From Candidatus Doudnabacteria bacterium (GTDB lineage: Bacteria > Patescibacteriota > Doudnabacteria > UBA920): a stretch of 44,745 bases of DNA. The translations under genes and the position numbers were made by a program. The DNA is taken from positions 1-44,745 of the forward strand of contig JAHFJJ010000010.1 of NCBI GenBank assembly GCA_023245895.1. The letters run 5' to 3'. This document shows, in pieces, positions 15,002-21,702 of this stretch; within the stretch, counting starts at the first letter, position 1, and every line of letters begins with the position of its first letter. The notes below the pieces were generated by a model that worked only from the letters and a program-made list of their open reading frames with translations, did no database searches and was not told the origin of the DNA.

Positions 15002-16648
15002 ATGCTCCAAACCTTTAAAAAAGCAACTGATGCGGCTTTGGCGGAAATTGCGGAAGAGAAAAAAATTAGGAAAACCAATGAAGTTTTTTTACTTTTTTCC
15101 ATGGGCAGCCAGTTTGACCACTTAATAAAACAAAAGCTCGACGCCTTGGGCGTTTTTTGTTTGGTGGCAGACCCGGCTACGGTTACGGCTGATGATGTAA
15201 AAAAGTTAAACCCGATTGGAATAATTTTGTCCGGCGGACCGGCTTCGGCTTATGAAGAACCTCCTTTTGACGGAAATATTTTTGACCTTGATGTCCCAAT
15301 TTTAGGCATTTGCCTCGGCTTCCAAATTTGGGCGCACCACATTGGGGTAAAAGTTTCACTTTCCGCCAAACGCGAATTCGGCACGCATACATTCAAAAGC
15401 ATTTTACCCCCTCTCCCTCTGGGAGAGGGCCGGGGTGAGGGTTCTAAGCTTTTTGATGGCTTACCCGACAACTTTAAAGTCATGGAAACCCACGGCGATA
15501 TTATTTCGGCTGATGATAAGCTGATGATCATCGGCACTACAGACAACACTCCCGTAGCCGCCGGCCAATACAAAAACTTATACGGCGTCCAGTTCCACCC
15601 GGAAGTGACGGAAACAGAATTCGGCACAAAAATTTACGAAAACTTCTGCTTTAAAATTTGCGGCGCCAAAGACCGCTTCCCGGCTTCGGAAGTTGCCAAG
15701 AAAAAAATTGCCGGATTAAAAGAACAAATAGGCGACAAAAAAGTTTTGCTCGCTTTATCAGGCGGTACCGACTCCTCAATCGTCGCCTACCTGTTGAGGC
15801 ATTCATTAGTGTCAAGGGTCACCCTTGACACTCAGCCCCTAATCCGAGGTGTCTACATAAAGGGCATAGACCGCCCCGACGACGAAGCCAATGTCCACAA
15901 ATATTTTGGCGGACAAGACTGGATAGAAGTTAGAACAGTTGATGCTACAAAAGAATTCCTGCATGCACTAAGAGGCAAAACCAAAATGAATGACAAACGC
16001 CTGGCCATGCGCGATATTTACAAAGATGTTTTAGAAAAAGAGGCTAAAGATTTCGGCGCGGACTTCATTGCCCAAGGCACTTTATACACCGATATTTCCG
16101 AAAGCGGCGGCGGCTACGAAACCGGCTCTAAAAAAGCCCAAATAAAAATCCACCACAATGTGAATTTGGAATTTTCTTTGCCGGAGATACAACCGCTTGC
16201 TGATTGTGTAAAAGATACAGGACGCAATCTTGGTAAATCTTTAGGCGTTCCGGACGAATTGCTTTTAAGGCAACCCTTCCCCGGACCCGGACTTGTGGTT
16301 AGGATTGAAGGTGAAGTTACGGCAGAAAAACTACACACGGCCCGATTAGTTGACGGCATATATATAGAGGAAATGCGCAAATGGAGTCTGTACGATTCCA
16401 TTTGGCAAGCCGGCGCCGTGGTAACCAATTCCATGACCACCTGCACCAAAGGCGATGACGCGGCCGAAGGCCACGTAATTGCGCTTTGGGCCGTCTGGTC
16501 CGTAAACGGCTTTACTGCCCGCTCCGCCGAACTGCCCTACGACTTTTTAAAACACGTTTCCCAAAGAATGACTAATGAGATAAGGGAAGTCGGCGGAGTA
16601 GCATATCGTCTATCCGACAAACCTCCCGTTACCATAGAATGGGGATAA
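15002..16648 (+). CDS. guaA: GMP synthase (glutamine-hydrolysing)
   Basis: XMP + ATP + Gln to GMP, cytoplasmic. The class I amidotransferase half shows the nucleophile in LGICLGFQIWA and the His-Glu of YGVQFHPEVTE. The ATP-pyrophosphatase P-loop is LALSGGTDSSIVAYLL, and the dimerisation domain has RQPFPGPGLVVRI and the C-terminal end PVTIEWG. It is 548 aa against about 510-525 usual. The extra length comes from a ~25-residue N-terminal extension and two palindrome-encoded insertions: PPLPLGEGRGEG in the amidotransferase domain and SRVTLDTQ after the P-loop helix. The frame stays open and all catalytic motifs are intact. The start is leaderless. Confidence 0.95.
   Translation: MLQTFKKATDAALAEIAEEKKIRKTNEVFLLFSMGSQFDHLIKQKLDALGVFCLVADPATVTADDVKKLNPIGIILSGGPASAYEEPPFDGNIFDLDVPILGICLGFQIWAHHIGVKVSLSAKREFGTHTFKSILPPLPLGEGRGEGSKLFDGLPDNFKVMETHGDIISADDKLMIIGTTDNTPVAAGQYKNLYGVQFHPEVTETEFGTKIYENFCFKICGAKDRFPASEVAKKKIAGLKEQIGDKKVLLALSGGTDSSIVAYLLRHSLVSRVTLDTQPLIRGVYIKGIDRPDDEANVHKYFGGQDWIEVRTVDATKEFLHALRGKTKMNDKRLAMRDIYKDVLEKEAKDFGADFIAQGTLYTDISESGGGYETGSKKAQIKIHHNVNLEFSLPEIQPLADCVKDTGRNLGKSLGVPDELLLRQPFPGPGLVVRIEGEVTAEKLHTARLVDGIYIEEMRKWSLYDSIWQAGAVVTNSMTTCTKGDDAAEGHVIALWAVWSVNGFTARSAELPYDFLKHVSQRMTNEIREVGGVAYRLSDKPPVTIEWG
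15407..15442. repeat. Palindromic repeat inserted in frame in guaA (copy 1)
   Basis: The core CCCTCTGGGAGAGGG, followed by a GGGGTGAGGG-type tail, is 34/36 identical to 22842-22877 inside purA. It adds 12 codons between the GTHTFKSI strand and SKLFDGLPD, a surface loop position in GMP synthase. Confidence 0.85.
15808..15832. repeat. Perfect 25-bp palindrome inside guaA
   Basis: AGTGTCAAGGGT and ACCCTTGACACT are exact inverted arms with one central C. It encodes part of the residues SLVSRVTLDTQ, absent from the usual GuaA alignment at this point, so it reads as a second in-frame insertion. Confidence 0.7.
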
Positions 16649-16676
16649 TTCAAAAGTGGCGATTAAGATTGATTTT

Positions 16677-16710
16677 GTTTCAAATGTGTACATTTGTACA
16701 CATTTGAAAC
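16677..16710. promoter_or_regulatory. 34-bp palindrome (copy 1), putative PaaX-like operator
   Basis: Two perfect 16-bp arms, GTTTCAAATGTGTACA and its complement, around a 2-nt centre. The right arm contains the -35 TTGAAA of the downstream gene. Related palindromes lie at 17447 and 18850. Confidence 0.7.
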
Positions 16711-16732
16711 AGTTTTATATTTTTGATATATT
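16704..16732 (+). promoter_or_regulatory. Promoter of the PaaX-like gene, leaderless
   Basis: TTGAAA (16704-16709, within the operator), 17 bp, TATATT (16727-16732). The predicted start coincides with ATG 16739. Binding of a protein to the palindrome would block the -35 box. Confidence 0.6.
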
Positions 16733-16738
16733 AAAACA

Positions 16739-17410
16739 ATGGATGAAAATACAAAACATTTAAATATCGGTAAAACCTTAAGAGCTTCACGAGCGGGTGA
16801 AAGATTTAGTTTATCTGAGGAACAAATTGCAGCACTTAAACGCACGGCCGAAGTGGCTCTGGCCGTGGTAGCTGCCGCGGGCATTGCTACCATAGCTATT
16901 ACCGCGCCCAATGTTTTGCAGGCAATTGATAAACTATTTTTAAAAAAGCACCGTCGTAGATTAAATACCAGGGAAGCCAGGCAAAAAACCAGCCAGGCCT
17001 TTTTCTACTTGAAACGCTCGGGATTAATTGAGCTAAAAAAAGACGGCAACGACTGGAAAATCCTTTTAACCAGCTTAGGCAAAAATAAAATCCGTAAAAT
17101 CCAATCCGACATCCGCGTTATCCCCAAACCAAAAACCTGGAACCATAAGTGGTGGCTAATAGCCGCGGATATCCCGACAAAAAGCTACCGGCAAGGCGCG
17201 GATATGCTCCGCCGAAAACTCAAAGACCTTGGCTTCTTCCCTTTGCAACGGACGCTGTGGCTTTTCCCTTACGATCCTCGCGCAGAAATCCAGTTCATCG
17301 CCAGCCAATACAACATCTCACAATTCATAACCGCTATGGAAATAAACCGCCTGGACAAGGAAGATGAACAAAAAGCCAAAACTTACCTCCAATCCAAAAA
17401 TCTATTATAA
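16739..17410 (+). CDS. PaaX-like transcriptional regulator with C-terminal Cas2-like domain
   Basis: 223 aa. Residues ~35-65 hold a hydrophobic segment (VALAVVAAAGIATIAITAP). Residues ~75-125 form a winged-helix-like part (QKTSQAFFYLKRSGLIELKKDGNDWKILLTSLGKNKI). Residues ~140-215 form the PaaX central / Cas2-like ferredoxin fold (KWWLIAADIPTKSYRQGADMLR, FFPLQRTLWLFPYD). There is no cas1 or CRISPR array nearby, so an adaptation role is unlikely. The leaderless start and the palindrome over the -35 box suggest autoregulation. The membrane-like segment is unusual for a PaaX protein and might anchor it. Confidence 0.7.
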   Translation: MDENTKHLNIGKTLRASRAGERFSLSEEQIAALKRTAEVALAVVAAAGIATIAITAPNVLQAIDKLFLKKHRRRLNTREARQKTSQAFFYLKRSGLIELKKDGNDWKILLTSLGKNKIRKIQSDIRVIPKPKTWNHKWWLIAADIPTKSYRQGADMLRRKLKDLGFFPLQRTLWLFPYDPRAEIQFIASQYNISQFITAMEINRLDKEDEQKAKTYLQSKNLL

Positions 17411-17446
17411 GGATGGATTTGTATGAAATCCAGATAAAATCTATTT

Positions 17447-17480
17447 GTTTCAAATGTGTACAAATGTGAACGTTTGAAAC
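17447..17480. promoter_or_regulatory. 34-bp palindrome (copy 2)
   Basis: Left arm GTTTCAAATGTGTACA is identical to copy 1; the right half GTGAACGTTTGAAAC is slightly divergent. It lies 53 bp upstream of the strong promoter of the leader-peptide transcript, so the PaaX-like protein could act there. Confidence 0.6.
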
Positions 17481-17533
17481 AGTTTGAAGATTAAAGGCCT
17501 ATAAATATAGATATATGTCTTTCAAAAAGCCCC

Positions 17534-17562
17534 TTGACTTTATTTGGGTACGGGTGTATAGT
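17534..17562 (+). promoter_or_regulatory. Strong promoter of the valine leader-peptide transcript
   Basis: TTGACT (17534-17539), 17 bp, TATAGT (17557-17562). The predicted start is near 17569, only about 3 nt before the leader-peptide ATG. Confidence 0.7.
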
Positions 17563-17571
17563 GGTTTCAAG

Positions 17572-17628
17572 ATGAATAATAAACAGCAATCAATCCAGAG
17601 CTTAGTCGTAGTCGTCTCCCTCACTTAG
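17572..17628 (+). CDS. Poly-valine leader peptide 1 (putative attenuator)
   Basis: 18 codons: MNNKQQSIQSLVVVVSLT, with four consecutive Val codons (GTC GTA GTC GTC) at 12-15. It is too short for the ORF track. Just after the Val run, CCCT...AGGG can form a small hairpin. The segment TAGGGTGGCG (17626-17635) can pair instead with CGCTCCCCTA, the left side of the terminator at 17661, in 9 of 10 positions counting one G-U. A ribosome stalled at Val codons would cover the first element and favour the antiterminator. This is the logic of ilv-type leaders; no experimental support is available. Confidence 0.6.
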   Translation: MNNKQQSIQSLVVVVSLT

Positions 17629-17660
17629 GGTGGCGATGTTGTAATTTCTTAAACTTACAA

Positions 17661-17687
17661 ACCGCTCCCCTAGGGGAGCGGTTTTTT
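17661..17687 (+). terminator. Attenuator terminator 1
   Basis: ACCGCTCCCC-TA-GGGGAGCGGT then TTTTTATT: a perfect 10-bp GC-rich stem with T-run, 32 nt after leader peptide 1. Confidence 0.85.
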
Positions 17688-17703
17688 ATTTATTTAACCT
17701 TTT

Positions 17704-17760
17704 ATGCTTAATAATTTGCTCAAAATCTCCGAAGTCGTAGTAGTCGTCTCAAGCCCTTGA
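17704..17760 (+). CDS. Poly-valine leader peptide 2 (putative attenuator)
   Basis: Again exactly 18 codons: MLNNLLKISEVVVVVSSP, with five consecutive Val codons at 11-15 followed by Ser-16 as in peptide 1. The end of the ORF forms hairpin TCTCAA-GCCC-TTGAGA (17747-17762). The segment CCTTGAGA (17755-17762) is also perfectly complementary to TCTCAAGG (17802-17809) within the next terminator. Stalling at Val would block the first hairpin and release the antiterminator strand. The matching length and layout of the two peptides argue against chance. Confidence 0.6.
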   Translation: MLNNLLKISEVVVVVSSP

Positions 17761-17790
17761 GATTGGCTGCTTTGGTATAAATTCTAACCA

Positions 17791-17826
17791 AACATCCCAG
17801 GTCTCAAGGCCCGGGATGTTTTTTGT
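17791..17826 (+). terminator. Attenuator terminator 2
   Basis: AACATCCC (17791-17798) pairs with GGGATGTT (17813-17820), followed by TTTTGTTCTT. Its loop contains TCTCAAGG, the partner of the antiterminator strand from leader peptide 2. Confidence 0.75.
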
Positions 17827-17842
17827 TCTTTAAAAATTATTT

Positions 17843-17941
17843 GTGAAAAGTCTCTTCGGCGCAAACAAGAAATAACCTGCCAAATGGCAGGCATACTAAC
17901 TTGTTCCGGAGATTGCTTTTCACAAACCCGTCCGAAGCGGG
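17843..17941 (+). ncRNA. Structured 5' leader of the small Cys-rich ORF
   Basis: A long interrupted stem closes with GTGAAAAG / CTTTTCAC (17843-17850, 17916-17923), continues with TCTC..CGG / CCG.GAGA and AACAAG / CTTGTT, and ends in CCTGCC-AAAT-GGCAGG. A separate hairpin CCCGTCCGAAGCGGG (17927-17941) lies just before the ribosome site AAGGAGG. A similar hairpin CCCCGCCCGAAGCGGGG precedes the next ORF, so it looks like a repeated translation-control element. Confidence 0.55.
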
Positions 17942-17956
17942 TGGCAAGGAGGACCT

Positions 17957-18043
17957 ATGCGATTTGAACGATGTTGGAAGTGCGGCAAGTTGTCCTGCGG
18001 TGGCAGCTGTAGCCGCCGCAAGAGATACCGCCGTAGCAAGTAA
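17957..18043 (+). CDS. 28-residue Cys- and Arg-rich peptide (small ORF 1)
   Basis: Starts MRFERCWKCGKLSCGGSC and ends in the Arg-rich SRRKRYRRSK. The CxxC...C...C pattern suggests one zinc-binding knuckle with a basic tail, likely to bind nucleic acid. A canonical AAGGAGG lies 4 nt before ATG. It is too short for the ORF track. It is the first of three tiny ORFs separated by repeated RNA structures. No family is recognised. Confidence 0.55.
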   Translation: MRFERCWKCGKLSCGGSCSRRKRYRRSK

Positions 18044-18058
18044 GAGTTAGTAAAGTAA

Positions 18059-18160
18059 GCCGGCGCACTTTTGTAAAAAAGCCGGCAAAATTCTTTTGCG
18101 GTTCAGGCAGTTGGGGGCAACGCGCCTCCGGCAGATTTTCTGCCCTGCTTGATGGATCGC
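18059..18160 (+). ncRNA. Repeated structured RNA element, copy A
   Basis: Begins with hairpin GCCGGC...GCCGGC (18059-18064, 18081-18086). It continues with a closing stem GCGGTTCA / TGGATCGC (18098-18105, 18153-18160) that encloses GGGGG-caacgcg-CCTCC and GGCAG-ATTTT-CTGCC. Copy B at 18471-18571 has the same layout, with paired differences kept as G-U or G-C. It lies between small ORF 1 and small ORF 2. Confidence 0.65.
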
Positions 18161-18213
18161 GAAAACGATTTTCACAACAACCCCGCCCGAAGCGGGGGAA
18201 GAAGGAGGTACGT

Positions 18214-18447
18214 ATGCCAGTTGATGACTGGGAGAAAGCTCAGTGGTATCTGAAACATGGATACACTGGGAATGCTAGGGATGTCGTTAGGCAGGGGGTC
18301 AGAAGGCGGAACGACCCGATGTCGGAAGGAGTGGCCAGGTCAATCGTGGCCGATGCCGACAGGATCGACCGCCAAGAAGAGAGGAGGAGACCAAGCGAAA
18401 ACTTGTTCTACTGTCCTTCCTGTGACTCATTCGGCTGTAGGTGTTAG
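18214..18447 (+). CDS. 77-residue Arg-rich protein with C-terminal Cys cluster (small ORF 2)
   Basis: MPVDDWEKAQWYLKHGYTGN opens a helical, Arg/Asp-rich body (ARDVVRQGVRRRNDP; DADRIDRQEERRRPSE) and ends in CPSCDSFGCRC, four Cys in 11 residues, probably a zinc knuckle. The ribosome site AAGAAGGAGG sits 5-6 nt before ATG, preceded by hairpin CCCCGCCCGAAGCGGGG (18181-18197). It lies between structured RNA copies A and B. It shares Cys-knuckle plus basic character with small ORF 1. No family is recognised. Confidence 0.6.
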   Translation: MPVDDWEKAQWYLKHGYTGNARDVVRQGVRRRNDPMSEGVARSIVADADRIDRQEERRRPSENLFYCPSCDSFGCRC

Positions 18448-18470
18448 TTAGGGGAAACTCAAAAAAGTGA

Positions 18471-18571
18471 GCCGGCGCACTTTTGTAAAAAAGCCGGCAG
18501 ATTTCTTTGCGATTCAGGCAGTTGGAGGTAGCGCGCCTCCGGCAGATTTTCTGCCCTGCTTGATGAATCGC
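18471..18571 (+). ncRNA. Repeated structured RNA element, copy B
   Basis: Hairpin GCCGGC...GCCGGC (18471-18476, 18493-18498), then closing stem GCGATTCA / TGAATCGC (18509-18516, 18564-18571) enclosing GGAGG-tagcgcg-CCTCC and GGCAG-ATTTT-CTGCC. It is roughly 85-90 percent identical by eye to copy A, with differences in stems preserving pairing. Confidence 0.65.
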
Positions 18572-18602
18572 GAAAATCCGTTTCTAAGTTAGGAGAGAGA
18601 AA

Positions 18603-18743
18603 ATGGACATTGGAGGGTTTGACAGGCCTACAAAAACGGACGCTGAGCGTGCTCGGGAACGGGCACATCAAAAAAGGAGGAGAAAGAGACGGGCGGCCGA
18701 GAAGGCTGCCAAATCTGAAACGGGGGAGGAAGGAGAAAAGTGA
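18603..18743 (+). CDS. 46-residue highly basic peptide (small ORF 3)
   Basis: MDIGGFDRPTKTDAERARER followed by an Arg/Lys run (HQKRRRKRRAAEKAAK) and an acidic end. No Cys. Ribosome site AGGAGAG lies 5 nt before ATG. Its TGA stop abuts a third copy of the post-ORF hairpin. A nucleic-acid-binding role is plausible from charge only. It is too short for the ORF track. Confidence 0.5.
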   Translation: MDIGGFDRPTKTDAERARERAHQKRRRKRRAAEKAAKSETGEEGEK

Positions 18744-18806
18744 GCCGACACACTAAAAAAGTCGGCATCTCTGGCCGGAGAATTTACACTCTCCGGCCTT
18801 TTTTTA
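18744..18806 (+). terminator. Third hairpin copy plus terminator of the small-ORF transcript
   Basis: GCCGAC (18744-18749) pairs with GTCGGC (18761-18766). Compared with GCCGGC/GCCGGC in copies A and B, this is a compensatory G-C to A-T change. It is followed by GGCCGGAGA-atttacac-TCTCCGGCC and a run of seven T, a strong terminator. Confidence 0.85.
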
Positions 18807-18849
18807 TTTTTTACAAACAAAAACCCATCTTATCAATTTTTATTAATTT

Positions 18850-18883
18850 GTTTCAAACGTGTACAAATGTGAACGTTTGAAAC
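18850..18883. promoter_or_regulatory. 34-bp palindrome (copy 3)
   Basis: GTTTCAAACGTGTACA with right half GTGAACGTTTGAAAC. It is nearly identical to copy 2 and marks the right end of the small-ORF region. Confidence 0.6.
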
Positions 18884-18904
18884 AAATCTTATTTTCCGAA
18901 TTTT

Positions 18905-18935
18905 AAAAACCTTCCGATATGTGGAAGGTTTTTTA
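18905..18935. terminator. Bidirectional terminator
   Basis: AAAACCTTCC-GATATGT-GGAAGGTTTT with A-run on the left and T-run on the right. It overlaps the stop codon of the 51-aa minus-strand gene and may serve it. Confidence 0.65.
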
Positions 18936-19088
18936 AAAATTTGGGGGTTCTTTAAAAATTTCAACCCACTCACGGGCAAGTCCTAAGGATTCGGCTTGTT
19001 TAAATAAAAGTTTTTTTAATTCATTGCCAATTGCTTCCAAATCGGCTTCAGTTAAAAACCTGGCTGGCTTTTGTTTGTTCTTTGACAT
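18933..19088 (-). CDS. 51-residue hypothetical protein
   Basis: Not in the ORF track (too short). It starts MSKNKQKPARFLTEADLEAI and continues GNELKKLLFKQAESLGLAREW, ending EPPNF. It is a plausible compact helical protein with amphipathic pattern. A weak ribosome site is at best present. It lies downstream of guaB on the same strand (gap 51 nt), so it may be co-transcribed. No family is recognised. Confidence 0.45.
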   Translation of the reverse strand: MSKNKQKPARFLTEADLEAIGNELKKLLFKQAESLGLAREWVEIFKEPPNF

Positions 19089-19139
19089 ATTTTTATACTA
19101 AGATTGCTTCGGCCGCACTCGCAATGACAGCCATAATTA

Positions 19140-20258
<1,119 letters not shown>

Positions 20259-20332
20259 ACCGCGTTAATAAAAAATGGGCGACAGAGCAAACTGCCGCCC
20301 AACCTGGCCAAATGTATCTAGACCATAAGTTT

Positions 20333-20797
20333 TTAACGCCACAGGACCGATCCGGCAATCGCAACAACTGTTCCAAAAACTATCCAGGCCTCAAGCCTAA
20401 ATTTCAGATTTTGGCCGTCATTCGGTTCCGGGCTGAAAAAGCCCTTCTTAAGACAACACAAACAGGCTAAGCACCAACCGCAAAGCGCAATCCCCAATAC
20501 TAATGTCGACAGGCCAATCCACTTGGCAATTCCTAAATTAAATCTAAATAATCTGGCGTGGATACAGAAACCTGCTAGCACGAAAAGCACCCCCAGTAAG
20601 ACATGCAAATAAAGTCCCGCCTTAAGCCTTTTCGCTGAACCATATTCCCGCAATAAAGATTGAGACTTATGGTGAAAGTAGCGGTCTTTGTCTTCCAAAG
20701 ATCTGGGAAGTTCAAACAAAAGTATTAAGTTTACGACGAATACAGCGCTGCCTAAAAACCCAAGAAAAAAGACCAAAAACGCTTTAACCTGCTGCAT
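20333..20797 (-). CDS. Four-helix membrane protein of unknown function
   Basis: 154 aa with hydrophobic segments at about 5-28 (AFLVFFLGFLGSAVFVVNLIL), 63-83 (GLYLHVLLGVLFVLAGFCI), 92-118 (WIGLSTLVLGIALCGWCLACLCC) and 135-152 (AWIVFGTVVAIAGSVLW). A short charged loop lies between helices 1 and 2. Several Cys cluster at the end of helix 3. It is divergent from the TrmB-like gene, which may regulate it. No family is recognised. Confidence 0.6.
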   Translation of the reverse strand: MQQVKAFLVFFLGFLGSAVFVVNLILLFELPRSLEDKDRYFHHKSQSLLREYGSAKRLKAGLYLHVLLGVLFVLAGFCIHARLFRFNLGIAKWIGLSTLVLGIALCGWCLACLCCLKKGFFSPEPNDGQNLKFRLEAWIVFGTVVAIAGSVLWR

Positions 20798-20855
20798 ATT
20801 TCCCCCTTCATCCTAACTGGTAACTATATACAAGTTTATGATTTTTGTAAAACTG

Positions 20856-20884
20856 TTGACACAGTTTGACAACTGGTATATAAT
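20856..20884 (+). promoter_or_regulatory. Consensus promoter of the TrmB-like gene with overlapping inverted repeats
   Basis: TTGACA (20856-20861), 17 bp, TATAAT (20879-20884): both hexamers perfect. The start falls on ATG 20892. CAGTT-TGAC-AACTG and ACTG-TTGACA-CAGT overlap the -35 and spacer and may be an operator. Confidence 0.7.
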
Positions 20885-20891
20885 GCCCAAT

Positions 20892-21629
20892 ATGAATGAA
20901 CTATTAAACAAAAAAGAGCAAACCGTATTGGCTTGCCTTTATAAGATTAAGAATTGCGCGGTTGGCCGGTTAGCCAAAGAAACTATACTTAACCGCACGT
21001 CTCTTTACCCTATTCTTGAGGGGCTCATTAAAAAAGGCCTGGTCTTTAGCTCTGTTCAAAATGGAGTGGCAATTTATGAAGCAATCGAATCGAGGCTTTT
21101 TAAAGAATGGCTAAAAAATAAAAAGAAAGAACTGGCTGACCAGGCCTCTTTATTAGAAGACTGGCTGGAAAAATCCCAGTCCTTAAAACAAACGCCTTCA
21201 CTGGTGTCTAAGCTTAAATATTTTGAGGGCTTTGACGGGGTTAAAGCTATGTATGCTGATACCTGGCGCAATAATAAAGACAAAACAATTTATGCCATTA
21301 CCGATGTTAGGGCCGCAGTCAGCACAATGGGGAAATTTTTTTACAACGAGTATATGCCTGCCCGTATGGCTCACGGAGTCAAAGTTAAAGATATTATGAC
21401 GGAGAGCAAAGAAGGCCTGCGTGAAGTTAAAATGACAGAACAATATTTGCGCGAAGCAAAGCTTGCCAAAGGCCTTTTTGAAAACCTTAACGTGGAAATA
21501 AATATTTATGATAACAAACTGGCCATAGCGGCTTATGATAAAGAAAAGCCCTGCGGAGTGATTATTGAAAATGAAAAAATAGCGAGCGCCATGAAAAATA
21601 TTTTTCAATACCTTTGGAAGCAAACCTAA
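20892..21629 (+). CDS. TrmB-like transcriptional regulator
   Basis: Start set at ATG 20892 (MNELLNKKEQTVLACLYK) because the promoter predicts a leaderless mRNA; the track start at 20838 lies upstream of the promoter. N-terminal winged helix (CAVGRLAKETILNRTSLYPILEGLIKKGLV), a coiled linker (EWLKNKKKELADQASLLEDWLEKSQ), then a ligand-type domain (KYFEGFDGVKAMYADTWRN ... YDNKLAIAAYDKEKPCGVII) as in TrmB/MarR-like sugar sensors. The effector is unknown. An autoregulatory site in its promoter is likely. Confidence 0.8.
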   Translation: MNELLNKKEQTVLACLYKIKNCAVGRLAKETILNRTSLYPILEGLIKKGLVFSSVQNGVAIYEAIESRLFKEWLKNKKKELADQASLLEDWLEKSQSLKQTPSLVSKLKYFEGFDGVKAMYADTWRNNKDKTIYAITDVRAAVSTMGKFFYNEYMPARMAHGVKVKDIMTESKEGLREVKMTEQYLREAKLAKGLFENLNVEINIYDNKLAIAAYDKEKPCGVIIENEKIASAMKNIFQYLWKQT

Positions 21630-21653
21630 TTTTTTATCCCTATTTTGGACAGC

Positions 21654-21682
21654 AAAAAATACACCGTTCCCGGTGTATTTTT
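21654..21682. terminator. Bidirectional terminator between the convergent trmB-like and purA genes
   Basis: AAAAAATACACCG-TTCC-CGGTGTATTTTTT, symmetrical with A- and T-runs, serving both converging genes. Confidence 0.85.
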
Positions 21683-21702
21683 TAACAGAATCTTGCGAAT
21701 GA

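Noticed and set aside
16739-17410. CRISPR adaptation role for the Cas2-like domain
   Set aside because: No cas1, no array and no repeat-spacer pattern in the window; the domain is the PaaX variant.
17516-17571. In-frame upstream extension of leader peptide 1 from ATG 17516
   Set aside because: It would read through the TTGACT-17-TATAGT promoter, so the transcript starts downstream and the short ORF is preferred.
17560-17830. T-box or known riboswitch in place of leader peptides
   Set aside because: No T-box sequence or specifier stem was seen, and the paired Val-run ORFs with antiterminators explain the layout better.
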